A stretch of 64,000 nt of DNA. It comes from Sweltsa coloradensis. Its lineage: Eukaryota; Arthropoda; Insecta; Plecoptera; Chloroperlidae. Where the stretch lies: the NCBI GenBank assembly GCA_024449915.1, contig JAMZAV010000299.1, forward strand, positions 310,001-374,000, in the 5' to 3' direction. Below, in pieces: positions 22,011-34,658 of the stretch. The notes under the pieces were generated by a model. The model was not told where the DNA came from and searched no databases. It was given only the letters and a program-made list of their open reading frames with translations. Numbering within the stretch: position 1 is the stretch's first letter; every line of letters begins with the position of its first letter. The position numbers were made by a program, and so were the translations under genes.

Positions 22011-22757
22011 GTATACTTGGTATTGCCCTTCAACAAGGAAGATACAGAAGGTTTTGGGAAGGGGGGAGGAGGGGGGAAGGGAGGGCTAGCCCTACAGAAA
22101 GTTTTCAAACATATGCATGCGTGAACAAGCGACGACAACCCGGCGCCTCCACCAACAACGCGTTTTAACAGTGGAAGGATGCATTATTTCTGTTTATATT
22201 CTTCTTCGATACCTTCGCTCCTTCTTTCAGGTACTCACGTGCCCCAAAACCCAATTAGTGTTATGCACATCGTAAAAACATGAAGTTTATTATACTTTCT
22301 TGAAATTACCATGATTTTGTTATAATTAGGTAGCATTAGCATTAATCAATATATAATTAAAATCAAGTGGGAACTCATGTTTCTTGTATGAATCCTTTCT
22401 CCAGAACAAAAGAGTTTATTAATGAACAATTTAATGAAATACAATTATCTATCATGTTATATTCTTCTAAACTTATTGTTATCTTTGTTTTTATAAAAAT
22501 ATAATTAATAATAATTTGTTATGTAGCAAAGGTTTATTAGTAGTTTGTTATAGTTAATATTTTTTGTTATCGAGCAAGGAAGGACTTAAACTATATTATT
22601 GGTTCGTAAAAACAATTACCAAGTAGGTCTATAATTTTTTTTTAATTATCACTTCTTTCAATGAAGTTACAAAACACCTATGGTATCAGATGTGTCGTTT
22701 GTCTTAAACAATTTGCAGAAAACTGCCATTTTAGAATATTTCAATAATTAGTATATA
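22011..22757. other. No gene seen
   Basis: A G-rich stretch (22060-22090) and very AT-rich sequence after 22250. No gene signal. Confidence 0.5.
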
Positions 22758-23553
22758 CTAGGAAGCTTCGCAAACGCTTTTTTTAGTCGCGTTGATGGAT
22801 GAGCTTTTTAATAATAAAATGTTAATATAAATTTAAAATAATAACAACATATTAACACGGCCCATACAAAGCAATCATTAGGTCTGTTGGATCTTTGATT
22901 GTTTGTAACAAGGCTGTGAGTAAGGAATAAAATCTCATGTGAAGTTTTCATACAAGGCTGTGAGAAAGGTCTAAAGTCTATCTATATTTTCGTGCTATTT
23001 GGGCGGATTTTGACCAAACGGGTGGGGCTACAACGTTCATATTTCACATGGACATTAAGGTAAGGGTGATGTATTGACTTTTGAAAGAAAAAGTTAGCCA
23101 GAAGCTATAAAAATAAAGGTTTTAATATTTAACACCTCAAAAAACTGAAATTAAAACCTTTATTTCTATAGATTCTGGCTAATTTTTCCAACTTTTTCTT
23201 TCAAACGTCAATACATCACCGGTGCCTTAATGTGCATGTGAAATATGAACGTTGTAGCCCCACCCGTTTGGTCAGAATCGGTCCAAATGTCACGAAGATA
23301 TCGCACTGAAAATCGAAAAAAAAAACGTAAAAGTACGATATTCATGAGAAATATTTCTTCGATTGTACCCAAAAACGTGGCAAGTCTAAGTTCAGAGAAA
23401 ACGAAGGTCCCCTCCAATTTTCATCAAGATCGCATATGCCGTTTGCCCGGTAGAGAGCGAACAAACAGACAGAAAAACAAAAAAACAAAAAAACATCCGA
23501 GCTAAATTTTTTGGGGGGTCGGTGAAATTGAAGTCTTCGCTTCGCTCATCCAA
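22758..23553 (-). mobile_element. HLN-A1 palindromic variant, copy 2
   Basis: Same plan as 770-1509. The minus-strand 5' end is TTGGATGAGCGAAGCGAAG. The A1 5' half leads to an inner palindrome about an axis near 23133. A unique block (AACAAGGCTGTGAG, ATCATTAGGTCTGTTGG) follows, then GCTCATCCATCAACGCGACT, an AAAGCGTTTGCGAAGCTT string and CCTAG then T. The two copies match over their whole length, so the palindromic form itself was mobilised. Confidence 0.8.
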
Positions 23554-24445
23554 TTATTTTTCATTAATGATTTCAGTAGGCCAGGGCGTAATCGCTCGCA
23601 ATCTTGAGACCGGGAGCCCAAGTTGACATGTCGCCAGTGGCACGGGGTCTCGTTTAGTTTGTTTCACCAAAACTTCCCCCAACACCTACAACTCAAAAAA
23701 AAAAAACATAGTATAGCTTTTTGCGTTCTCAATTCCGGTCCTTCTTTGGTTTTCTTTGTATTGGTCCGATCTTGATGGGAAGTACAGCAAATCATGTCAC
23801 AATTCAACGTCAGATGTTGACATTGAAGACTAGTGTTTCGTAAGATAAGACGAGAGGACGTTCATGTTCTTCGACGTTTCCACGACAGACACTTATGTTT
23901 CAAAATAATTAAAATATTTTAAACACTATCGTTTGAATAAATTCCTTAGTTCTGAAGCACTTGTGTTGTGTTTGAGCTTCCTTTCAACGTGGTTTTCGTC
24001 TAATCTACATACCTAACGGCGCAGAAAATCATACAAGGGTGTCGGGGCTTTGTTTGTCAATGATAGGGTAGGGGATGGTAAGGTAGGGGAGGGTAGGGTA
24101 GCGTTACCCCACGTCTAGCGGCCTGATTACAGAGAGATACGCGGCGCCCCGGGGGGCCAAAACATGAACCACAGAAAGAGCGCCAAGCTCTCGAATAAAA
24201 TAATCACATTTCATTTTGAATTGTTCATAGAATAGGTTATGAAAATTCGGAAGTAGCCTTAATCCAATTTCTTGACTCCAGGGGGCCATCAGTCGGTGGT
24301 GCCACCTGCCGGCCACGTGTTCGTGTATGCTAGGATGAGCAGTTGTGACAGCAACAGCATGAACACATGTAGTAGTGGCCAAGTAGGACGTTACACAGAT
24401 TTTGTTATTGTATTTAAAAACTATAGTGCCATTTACATACTTCGC
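23554..24445. other. No gene seen
   Basis: A GGGTA/GGGGA-rich stretch lies at about 24064-24106. The 123-codon minus-strand frame at 24104-24475 has no recognisable domain, and codon use or splice signals do not support it. Confidence 0.45.
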
Positions 24446-24808
24446 AGTTCGCAGTGTAGTAACTTTTTGAATCACTTCACAGTATAGTAACTTTTAACGT
24501 TGTAAGTTATTAGGAACTTTCAAGAAAAAATTACTTTTGAAACAGACAATAATTATTTCAAAGAATACCAACAGCAAAAAACCGCTCAACGCGGCTGTTT
24601 CGGTCAATAATCCTCCAAAACTACACTGAGCCACCGTTTCTTTCAGTAGGTTCATACTGGTATTCAACCCTCCAGGAAGAATACCTTGTATTCCGATCTT
24701 CTCGATAATATTTTCTAGTAGGTAGTAACTTTCATAGTTACTTTTTAAGTTACTTTTAGTTACTTTATTTAACAAGGAACGCTTGATACTTTTTAAAGTA
24801 ACTTACGG
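24446..24808. repeat. AGTAAC/AAGTTAC-rich block
   Basis: The motif AGTAACTTTT and its inverse recur at both ends (24455-24510 and 24720-24810), and the right edge reads GTAGGCCCTG. This looks like the subterminal regions of a hAT-like MITE, but no flanking duplication could be matched. Confidence 0.35.
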
Positions 24809-25687
24809 GGTAGGCCCTGACTAGTGGAACAAAATATTTTTACATAAAAGAGTAAAAGCATATCATAGCTCCAGAGTTAATTGTTCATGCATATCACCTC
24901 CACCCCTCATGTCGAGGACAGCCGTTGTTGTAGCCATCACCATTAACCGACACAGAATCACCTCGTTGTTGTAATTTGTGAACAAACGACGTGTCAATAA
25001 CAGCCGGCACCTCCGCTGACAAGCTGACACTCTGCGGTCGCTTGTCGTGCGTTGACTTGACAAGGTAATAGGAAATGCATGTACGATGAGGGCCTGGCGT
25101 GTTAGTCTTACGACTTAAGTGTGTTTTGCTGTTCGATGTGTTTGATGTGAGTCCAGTGTGTAACGCAACATATCATTGTCCAACTAATAGGCACACGCAG
25201 GGGATTTCCAAACAATGTTTTTTTGAAGTTTTGTATGCATATATTAGACTTGGTCCGTGTATATGATTGTATGAGTTTATAGATTGAAATATACACCTAG
25301 CAAATAACATTATGCATATGTTTCTTTCATCGTATTCACTGAATACATTTTCTGCTCGCAGTACAGCACGAGGTAGTGGTGACGTAGCAACGACGATTTC
25401 GATTCCAAACAAACTTTGGCGCCTGCTGTACCCAAATATAGCAATATACTTCATAGGTTCATAGCTTGACATAAGCAGAGTTGTAAGATTGTATGTATTA
25501 GACCGATGATTTGATTTTTACTAAGTAATCTAATCTGAGCTGTCAACATTCTAAAATATGCAACATAAAAAACTAGGCCTATTTTCACACGATAAAGAGT
25601 CAAAACTGTCGTTGCTATGCGTTGCCACGGGCGGCCATGATGAAATGACGTCACTCTTGTACATATAGTCTATTGTGGGGTGCTTTA
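24809..25687. other. No gene seen
   Basis: No repeat of the window's main families and no coding signal recognised. An isolated TGACGTCA occurs near 25648. Confidence 0.45.
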
Positions 25688-26395
25688 TTAAGCGAGCGTT
25701 TCCATTTGACTCTGCCGGAAAAAATAGTCACTGGTTTTGTTTTTTGTTATTTTTGTTTGTTTTTTTGTTTATTTGTATGTCTCGCCATAACGTTCGAACG
25801 GAGATTCGGATCGAGTTGAAATTTGGACCATCCGCAAGCTTCGTTCTGGACTGAATCCCATTAGTTTTGTGGCAAAATCGTTCAAAAAGTTACAAAGTTA
25901 CATTAAAGTTAATCGAAAGTTTTTTTTTTAAACTAAACGGCAACAAAATCTGAGGTGGCCAAATCATTTAGAATGCCCGTCCTGTCACGAATATGTTAAT
26001 TTTATTTTGATCCGATAAGTAGTGTAGATGGAAATTACATTTTAACAAAAGTAACGTTACCATGGCAACGAAAAGTCACACGAAGTTTCTGGCCACTATG
26101 CACTGCCACCTAGAAGTAATCAAAATACTATCGAGGAAGCAGTGTATTATTTGTAACCAAAGAGTTAAAATAGTTTTCCCAAAGAAATGATGTCAAGGTC
26201 CTCTAGATTGCGGTGGATTTTATACACAAAGTAAAGGTTTACCCACGGGTTTACCCAAATACCTTGGCAATAATAAATAATAATGGAAACATGGCCCCGT
26301 GGTCAGCGAAAGTCGCCAATTTAAAACGTTTTTAAAATGTGCAATGTGGGTCTAGCTATAGCACGTGCTCGCTTATGCAACTGAGCGTTTCCTAG
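25688..26395 (+). mobile_element. HLN-A3 copy, uninterrupted
   Basis: 5' TTAAGCGAGCGTTTCCATTTGACTC (start shown in two parts: TTAAGCGAGCG, then CATTTGACTC). Inner blocks are shared with 18177-20499 (ACCATGGCAACGAAAAGTC, GCCACTATGCACTGCCACCT, TGATGTCAAGGTCCTCTAGA). The 3' end is GCTCGCTTATGCAAC, then TGAGCGTTTCCTAG, then T. The inverted copy GCTCGCTTA pairs with this copy's TTAAGCGAGC, including the G-to-A change in its 5' end. It provides the empty site for the 744-bp MITE. Confidence 0.8.
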
Positions 26396-28149
26396 TTAAT
26401 TTCCCTAGAAGCATCCAGCTGATTTGTGTTTTACAGTGTTGGCCAGTGCCTCAGTGGGTACTCCCGACAATGTTTGCACATTTTACCCACTATACGGATT
26501 ATTTATGTGAAGTCAATTTAAAACTGACAACCTTTGGGAAGACATTTGCAATCAAATTAGAATTGACCTTTGTTTCATGGTGGTTGGTGGATAAGCCATT
26601 AGCTAATTTTGCGCCACGCTAGTGTAAAGGGTTATTTGGGAGGGAGGAGGGGGGAGGGAAGATGTTTTTATATGAGACACAAAACTACATATTTACAAGA
26701 GTGATGTTTTATTTTCCATACCTTAAAAACACTAACGTCAATTTCAAGGTTATGCCAAAATTGAAAAGTTCTGAAATCGAGTTATTACTAACATGTTCCA
26801 GCTAGTTTAGTTGCTCCGCACAAAATTCACCCAAATATTCCCAAAATCCAAGGTTAGACAAGATTGTTAACGAAAATGAACAGCAAAAATCATGCATCAG
26901 TCCACAACAATACATTTTCAGGCACTCATTTTGAAGAAGGTTCACCATCCCTGACAGATAAACAAAATATATTGTCGTTAGTAAAGGTTTATTCAACGTT
27001 ATCATGGATTGAGGCCTTCTAACAGCCCTTGAGCATTCCTTCCCAAGTTTAAAAACCTATACTAGGGAACTAGGAACATATTAAATGTTTCCTGAAAAGT
27101 TCCTAATGCCGAATTCAGGGGTAAAGATTTAAATTACTTCTCTAAAAAAAAAATACTATCTCAATTGCATCACTACTTTACTACTTGACGGACTGAAATT
27201 ATGCTGGTTTTTGGGACATTTCCAGTGATCTTCCGATCTGTAACGCACAGGTACCCATTTTAAGGTGACTTTGGTTATTTCTTCGCGTGAAGGAAGTTAA
27301 ACGAACTTTCGTGAACTTGTAGTTGCAAGTTTTTTCTGAGAGACTTGGTTCCTTTCTTTGACAAAGTTCCTTGTTTAGTGGCACTTGCCCAAGCCTGGGC
27401 ATGGGTTTTACGTAAGTCGTCAGATGACACTTGACTGATGGGTACAAAAGTAAGTGAGAGGCATCAGACAAAGTAGGGAGGGAGGGGGGGGGATGTAAAA
27501 TGGATGACTAAAGTCAGAGGCAGTGTCGCAAACAAAAGAGAGGAGGAAAATTAAAACTCTACCATAACAAAGGCAAGATAATATTGTCGAGTAATCCCTG
27601 GCATGCGCCATGCGTCCCCGGGCGGCAGGCGTAATGTGAGTGGGACTGAATAGGACTCACCCCGCACATCCCTTGAAGCGTCGTCGAGCCACCCCCACCC
27701 ACGGCATGGGGGGCTGGGGATTTAACTACACCTAAGGGATTTCGAGGCGTACCGTGGGTGGTGGACACTGTTTGATTTCTCAGGCTGCCTTGGGGGGGCG
27801 ACTAGACATACGACAAGTTGTTTTAGCATTTTTCCTGGGAACCTTTTTAACAATGACTCAATTTACGCTATTCTTTTCTACATGTTAATCAAAGGGACCA
27901 CATGGCATTGTCTGGGCACAATATTGATTATCATTTTCGGTTCTTTCATCTACATTTGTTTGGCATAACAAAAAAAATACCGAAGGAAAATTATTTGTTT
28001 ACGTTACAATATGAATATGCACCACTTGTCTACGCAGCTTTTTCATGGTAGATAGACAGTTACTATATAACGAAATCAATATGATAAGTGACATTCTTGA
28101 TGAGCGACACTCCTGCATGCGTTAATTTGTAAGTTCAAATAAATATAGA
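26396..28149. other. No gene seen
   Basis: Frames under 95 codons, none with a recognised domain. G-rich runs near 26640 and 27480. No family repeat seen. Confidence 0.45.
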
Positions 28150-28223
28150 AACTAAATGTTATATTGGCTCCATTATGTAAAATGGCCACAGGCTGTATTT
28201 GGGTCAAATAAATAAATAAATAA
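28150..28223 (+). repeat. Possible retroposon 3' tail
   Basis: ATGTAAAATGGCCACAGGCT followed by GTATTTGGGTC and (AAATA)n resembles the 3' end of a LINE or SINE ending in a short repeat. No body was recognised upstream. Confidence 0.35.
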
Positions 28224-29224
28224 TATAATATGAGCCAGTAATTTTTTTAGAACTTATTATATGAGCATCTTATAAAAATATCTACTGAAATAAACATAGG
28301 CTATTACATATTATTATAAAGCAGCATGCGACACTTCATGAGCCCAATTTCAAGATTCCCTGACGACGTTTCTCAAATTAAACATTTCCAAAGAGGACAA
28401 CTTGAAAATTAGAAACCAGTGAAGCATTGAGCTTCTCGGAATCTTGTGAGTTTGAAACACAAGGGCGTGAGTACCGAAAGTGTGTCGTTCGCTCGTTATC
28501 AAGTATGCTTAGTTCAGGTGATAATAGAGTAGAGTCTGCCCTGTATCACACTGGCACGGTTAGAGACGGCAGAGATGCAAATGTTCCAACACGCGCGTCG
28601 AGGAGTCGTCGAGTGGATTGAGGATAGGGGAGAGTGCAATATACAGGCTCAAGAGCTAGTACAACAAGGACAAGGAGACGGGAGATGTATGAGGGGATCT
28701 TGTCATGCCTGTCTGTGGAGATCAGGGGCTGCAGATAATGCGGATGTCAGGTAGTATCTAACCAAGAAGAAATAGTGCTGCCCCCCCCCCACCCACCCCC
28801 GCCCCCGCCAACGGACTTTACTTTCTACTCAACCAATAAAATGTGTGCCAAACATCCATTCGCTACATTACACGCGGGATATACATGTGTAGACGTGTGT
28901 GAACATTGCCAGGAAACGCGTTTCCTACATTACTATAATATTGAACATCTAGACTGTTATATCCGTGGCGGGGCCCACTTTTGATTACATTCTGGCTTTC
29001 GCGTGTAAGCCACGCTTATTATTTACATCACACATACAACTAATAAATATTCACACACGACATGGAACTAAAATACACACATACTATCGGATTCAACTTT
29101 TACTCATACAAATTAGATTTTATGGCACCTACAATATTGATAATAACAAATGGAGTTTGTAAGTACCTAGTGCTAGCACACGCACAATGTCGATAGGCTA
29201 ATCAGATCAACTATTATGCAGGTA
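28224..29224. other. No gene seen
   Basis: A C-rich low-complexity stretch at about 28775-28807. No gene signal. Confidence 0.45.
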
Positions 29225-29560
29225 GGTCACGCGAGCGAGAGTCGAGACTGTAGTCCGGGAGGTCGTGAGTTCGATGCCGTTCACTGCAGAGGAGGAGGGG
29301 GAAGAAGAAGAAGAAGAAGAAGAAGAAGAAGAAGAAGAAGAAGAAGAAGAAGAAGAAGAAGAAGAAGAAGAAAATACCTTCTCAACCCAAGGAAAGAGAA
29401 GAGGAAAAAGAGTCTGGACCCCCGCCCCCAACTGACTCAAAACCTTATTTGAACAAACCTCCAAGTCTAGTCCGGTGCCGGTGGCAGGACCTCTCGTAGC
29501 GTAGGTTTTCCTCCAGTCTACACTGTCTAAAGCATCAGAATCGAATATACCCAAACCACA
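29225..29560 (+). mobile_element. tRNA-like SINE with expanded (GAA)n
   Basis: The head has a T-arm-like GTGAGTTCGATGCC (B-box type). About 24 GAA units follow (29301-29373), then a body with CTAGTCCGGTGCCGGTGGCA and GGTTTTCCTCCAGTCT. The long poly-Ser or poly-Arg frames on either strand here are products of the GAA run and are not genes. Confidence 0.5.
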
Positions 29561-31734
29561 AACTATTTCAGAAGCAACTATAAACTATCATGCGTCAGAT
29601 TCAGAAAATTATTATTGTTGTATGCAGTACATATCCAGAGCTCTGTAAAAGAATTATTTCGCAATAATTATTGAAGTATCATAATTTATTCTAGTATCTA
29701 ATCTCAGATGCAAAGTAAACGATGGCTGAATGAACCCAAGTAGCCATGCAGCTTTCTCCCTCGGCAAATCTGTCGATGCTACATGCTTTCAATCTTCACC
29801 CTAAGCACAACAGCTCGAATGATGCATGGCGTGGGCCCAGGTGATGCTAAGCCAGACATCCTATTATATTATATCAAGGGTTTACTCCCTTCTCTAAGTG
29901 CCAACAAAGCAATTTATTACGTTCCAATTTAATTCCTCAAGAGCGTGGTGGGGAATATACGAGCCATGAAATAACTTGCGTGGCAACAAAACGGTGACCA
30001 TTACACCGCAGCAGTTCTAAAACACATAGATAGCTTATAATTAGATAATGCACCTACAACAATTACTCTGCTGCTAAGAAGGGGGGGGGGGGGATAATAT
30101 TTACTGAGCTGGTGACTACGTACCCCCCCCCTACCTCCCCTCACATTGAAGCTAGATTGTAAAAATATTGAAAATATTGTATTGTAATATAATATATTAC
30201 ATAATTATTTGTCGTTTCTCTTTTCCAAATAAATTAATATTCAGGTTGGGGGGAGCGTTGCGGGCTATTATGGTTTTCTATCCTTTCGGTTAGCCAGACC
30301 TGAAAGAAATTGTAAAGGGGTTTTTGACTGTAGATTAAATCGGGGAGGTTTTATCGAAATAAGTAAAATGTGATAGATGTGTTGTCGATAACGATGCTAT
30401 CAAATCGTTGGATACGAAATAACACATCTCGTTTCTCCCCACCCCTTTCTATAGATGGATGCTACCACACAACACGCCAGACGAGACGAGTCGCGCTGTC
30501 TGTATGCTTTCTTTGTTGAATCATCCAGTTTTAATTCCAACTAAATAAAACCACGAGGTAGGAGTCGAGAGGACGGAGAAGAAGATGAAACACGGTTGAA
30601 AGCACACGTTCAGCACATCATGAGGTAAGGGTGGGGTGGGGTGGGGAGCAATAACAATCCCTTGAGTAGACGTCAAACAAAGCAGAGGGCAGAGAGGGCG
30701 CAATGAACTATTATTGCAAGGCAGAGAAGACAGACAGGGGAAGCTGTGCACGGACGGCTTGCTTGGGGCGAAGGTATGCACAACCCCATAAAGATCGCAA
30801 ACATAACAAGACGCATACAGTCGGCTACCAGATAATTTTACTCCCTCGTTCAGACATAGACATACCGCAATTTCGAATGAAAACACGCCCAAGGGAGTTT
30901 AATATTCGTAATAAGCTCACCCTTAGCAAGCGAGTTAGGCGTGTCGAGAAGACTGCCCAAGGCAAACACAGTCAAGACAAGACCGAGAAACAATAATCAT
31001 AGGTCCTTTTCCGGTCGGTTTTACGCTCCGCCGGTGCCAGCACGCTTCCAGACGCCGGAGTCTCATCCTCTTGTCGACACCCCCAGGCTACAAACAAATA
31101 AAAAGTAAAAGTTTCGTTTGATTTGGAAAACCTGGTTCTAAAAATAAACAACATAGAAGGAAGGTGCATTTGGCAAAAATATCCGTAAGGCCAAATTAAT
31201 ACAAGTGATCGGTAGGTGTGACGCTAAGTATGCCCCTTTGGTATCCAAAGTTATGTTTTATGTATTCGCCGTACTGCAAAGTAACGTTACACAGCGCGAG
31301 ACAGCCGCAAACCTTATTCTATCAGGAAGGAAAGTGCAAAACCACCCGAGACGAATTCCTTGTTGATTGAAGGGTAATGTAATAGACGGACATACCATAT
31401 TATAGTCGAAACAACATCATTCGCCAAACCAATTATCAAGTATGGGTACTAAAATGTAATGTTCTTGACCAAATTTCTGAGTCTGACGGTCATACCAGAA
31501 GTTGATTCTCCTATTTACAGCCTCGGGAACTCCGAATAATTTCCTTTACGTGATGGTGGTTTGAACAGTAATTGTAATTTATTTACGCTTTGGAATTAAA
31601 ACACCACACAAACAAACCAAAAGATGAGAACAAACTCTCAAAGTGATTAAGTTTTGTATATATACTTATGCGGTTCGTTGTATCATGTAATTAGCACAGG
31701 AAGTCGTCGGCTCATTCTTTGTCACCGGTAAATA
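29561..31734. other. No gene seen
   Basis: Poly-G at about 30080-30092 and short GGGGT repeats near 30630. The frames (up to 123 codons at 30521-30892, minus) show no known domain. Confidence 0.45.
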
Positions 31735-32045
31735 GATAAATAAATTTGTATTCTGATTTTCAGTGGGGGACAGTAAACCAAAGCGACCAAGCCAACTATA
31801 CGAGCAATCAAAATGGCCCCGGGATATGGGACAGTTCGAACACCCGCAGATCAACGCCAGAATCAACAAGGCCGATTCAGAACAACTTTAAATTCATTAT
31901 TTGTCTCGTTGCTAGGACTGCTCCAAAGTCACCGTTTAAAAATTCCTAAGACAAGAACTGATAGACATAAATCCAAATCAGAAGTTAAAAAACTTCTTCC
32001 TTTGGCGGGAATCGAACCCTGGACCTTCTGCATTGGAAGAATCTA
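31735..32045 (-). mobile_element. SINE-2 copy, 5' truncated
   Basis: Minus-strand match to 43277-43743: B-box GGGTTCGATTCCCG, then TTTTTTAACTTCTGATTTGG, GTCCCATATCCCGGG-side blocks, GACTGTCCCCCACTGAAAAT and a (TTTA)n tail. The 5' tRNA half is lost or diverged. It ends 25 bp before the large hAT element. Confidence 0.8.
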
Positions 32046-32536
32046 GAGTGTTTGTAAATTGTATTGTATACAGGGCCGTTTTAACTAATAATGAGAACAT
32101 AGGCACAAATTTTTAGGTCGCCCCCCTCCCCCCCCCCACGCAACTATGGAATCCAAAATATCGTTATGTTTATTGTGTGCATACAATGCAATGTTTTCTC
32201 ATTTCACAAATAATGTTTTCTAGGCAATAGCTATAGGGCCTAGTCCTACATTGGACTGGACATGGACCCGAAGTCGCCGAATCGTTTGTACTGCACGCGC
32301 TTACGCGCTTTACGTCTTGCGAAACCGCAACGAGTTCTAGAGACCCTAGGTAATTGTAATTTCCAGCCGATTCTACTTTTTCGTTATCACTATGAACGCT
32401 AGCCCTCGTGATGCTAAGAACTCACTACGGCAACAATGCGACTCGATGTATCTCGCCAATATTTTATTTCAGTTGACAACTGCACTTTTAATTTAGTATC
32501 AATTCTTTGCATTGTTTTTGGTTCTAGCTATAAATG

Positions 32537-32737
32537 TTAGAACAATGAACATATAATTGTTCTGTGTTCTTTGGACGTTTCATGCTCTCGAAACCTATTG
32601 CCAGCATTTTTTCCAATCATTATATCCGTGTGAGATTGTGACTTTCCACCAAAAAGTTGACAATGGGTGCAAAACACTGTACCTTGGGAGGGCGAGTATG
32701 TCACCCAGATGGCGGTACACAACTTCGCCATTGACAT
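32537..32737 (-). pseudogene. hAT transposase N-terminal zinc finger, relic
   Basis: 66 codons from an ATG. Residues about 11-28 read WVTYSPSQGTVFCTHCQL, the FCxxC knuckle of TTF-type zinc fingers found at the N-terminus of hAT transposases of the ZMYM-like group; about residues 50-56 read HETSKEH, supplying the paired histidines. In such proteins the finger binds the element's ends. The frame stops soon after, with no RNase H-like catalytic region, so this is a fragment. The neighbouring minus-strand sequence upstream is cut by the HLN-A2 insertion 25 bp away. Family identification is by motif; no search was possible. Confidence 0.75.
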
Positions 32738-32761
32738 TCTCGATGTAACAAGTTTTTATTA

Positions 32762-33561
32762 CTAGGAAAACGCTTAAGTCCCGCCGCGTTGTTGGATGAG
32801 CGTAATTGGTGCATTGAGCTGCCATGTGTTATGAGGATTTTCTGTTGTTCTGTGACAAAATTATTACAAAGTCGAATAATTTTTTTAAATAAAATCAAAT
32901 AAAATAAAAAAATTGACTTATTTTTTAAAAAAATTTTATGAATCGTAATTTTAAAAAGGAAAAAATCGTAAAATTGCGATTTTCATAAGAAATAATTATT
33001 CGATTGCGCTCAAATTTTACAAGAATATATTAATTCATACAATTAAGGTTCTGTGAAAAATTCATTACAATAGGATAAAGCATGTAGGTGTTATAAGTCA
33101 AAGACTTGTTTAAAAAAGAAAAAACGTGTAAAATTTCGATTTTCATGAGAAATAATTTTTCGATTGCGCTCAAATTTCACACGAATATCTTAATTCATAA
33201 AATAAAGGTTTTGTGAAAAAATCATTAAAATCGAATGAAGCATGTAGGTGTTATAAGTCGAAGAAATATTTTAAAAATTGAAAAAAAAATTCGGAAAATG
33301 GCGATTTTCATGAAAAATAATTTTCCGATTGCGCTCAAAAACGTGGCAGTTCTAAGTTCAGAGATTTCAAAGGTCTCCATTAAATTTCATCGCAATCGGA
33401 GTATCGGTTTAGCCGGAATCGTGTTAACAAACAGACAAAAATACAGAAAGAAAGAAAGAAAGAAAAAAAAAAAAAAAAAAAAAAAACATTCCGGATTTTT
33501 TTTTCCAGTGTAGTGAAATGGAATCTTCGCTTCGCTCGCTACGCTCGCTACGCTCATCCAA
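32762..33561 (-). mobile_element. HLN-A2 element, full, nested in hAT
   Basis: Minus-strand 5' end TTGGATGAGCGTAGCGAGCG with expanded repeats, then GATTCCATTTCACTACACTGG. The 3' end is GCTCATCCAACAACGCGGCG, then GGACTTAAGCGTTTT and CCTAG followed by T. The middle holds two clear tandem units and a decayed third (period about 160 bp, with TATAAGTCG marks at 33093 and 33252). Tandem repeats between the ends are a known trait of Helentron-derived elements such as DINE-1. Confidence 0.8.
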
Positions 33562-33845
33562 AAATATCGATTTTTGTCCGAGTAAAGACGAAGTGAACCC
33601 GTTAAATCACCGTCAATGTTTTGATTAATGCTGTGTTTAGCAATGTAATCTATGAGTAAATCACCGATTACCCACGTCGCTGGATAACGTTCACTTACGG
33701 ATTTTTCAGCGACGTTGTGACAGTTTTGAGTTTAGTAGTAGTTGTAAGTAGACGGTTTCGTTAAATCACTTCTTGTGGGGGTTCTGTCCAAATCAATGAA
33801 ATCATGTACGGCGATCGCCACAGTCTCACTAGATGAGTTCGGTTT

Positions 33846-33970
33846 ACAATAGGCCAACCTGTGACAATGACATTGCCCTGTGCTCCCTAAGCAATGCTAA
33901 CGTGGAAAACTTTTTCAGCATAGTGTTAAACTCAATTTTTGTAGCAGTCGCGGGGGGCAGAACAAACTGC
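33846..33970 (+). pseudogene. Possible hAT C-terminal dimerisation relic
   Basis: A short open stretch reads LCSLSNANVENFFSIVL, which resembles the SNA-x-x-ER-x-FS signature of hAT transposase C-termini. Here N replaces the usual R/E pair member. It ends at a TGA about 25 codons on. The strand is opposite to the zinc-finger relic, which argues for rearrangement or a chance match. Confidence 0.4.
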
Positions 33971-34007
33971 AAATGAGTGCAAAGTCAGTTTTATGCAATG
34001 TTTTGAA

Positions 34008-34658
34008 TTAAAGGGGTATTTAACTGCTAAACTCAAAAAATATATTTCATTCAGGCTAACTAGTAATGAATTTAGCAATTAACAGAAAAATTATTGGGGC
34101 CACCATATGACCTCCCAAAAAATTGTCAAACATGACATTTTTCGAGCTAGGTCCCATCGGCAAAAATCTCCCTTAAGAAATAACATGGGACGATTTTTAT
34201 GTCCCGTGACCTTGGAGGATTTTGATACAAAAAAATATTGGCCATTATTGACGTACTCGACAGCCTTTTCTGTAAATTCTCTATATTTTGTTTTGTAATT
34301 TGGGCAAGTAGTTCGGTCATAATATGCTGATTACCAAGATGGGGTGTGATTTTGGAATGCATATTTTTGCGTGTTTGAGGGTATATTTGGGCATAGTTTC
34401 AAGACACGATGTTATTAAGGGGCATTTTAGATTGGTACTATGCTCTAGTATCTACGTGGACCAAAAAAGAAGCAGGTTAAAGACGATTTAGGAATTTTTC
34501 CAAAACACCAATTTTCGCCAATTTCTGGATCAAAAAAATTTAAAAAATCGTGTTAAATCACAGTTACAAGTTATAATTTTTTGAACGGTCATTTAAGTGT
34601 AGTATTGTGCTATAGATCACGTGGTAAAAAATAATTTTTGGGGTTTTAGCCCCTTTAA
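34008..34658. mobile_element. TTAA-flanked element J, nested in hAT
   Basis: TTAA at both edges; ends AGGGGTATTTAACTGCTAAA and GGGGTTTTAGCCCCT are an imperfect inverted pair. Related sequence is at 50018-50213 (GCTAAACCTAAAAAAATTAT, AAAAAATTGTTAAACATG). No open frame of note. Confidence 0.6.

Noticed and set aside
24104..24475. 123-codon minus-strand frame
   Set aside because: No family similarity noticed, overlapped by a frame on the other strand, with no promoter or splice evidence.
29207..29554. 115-codon frame with a serine run, and an arginine run on the other strand
   Set aside because: Both are translations of the (GAA)n microsatellite.
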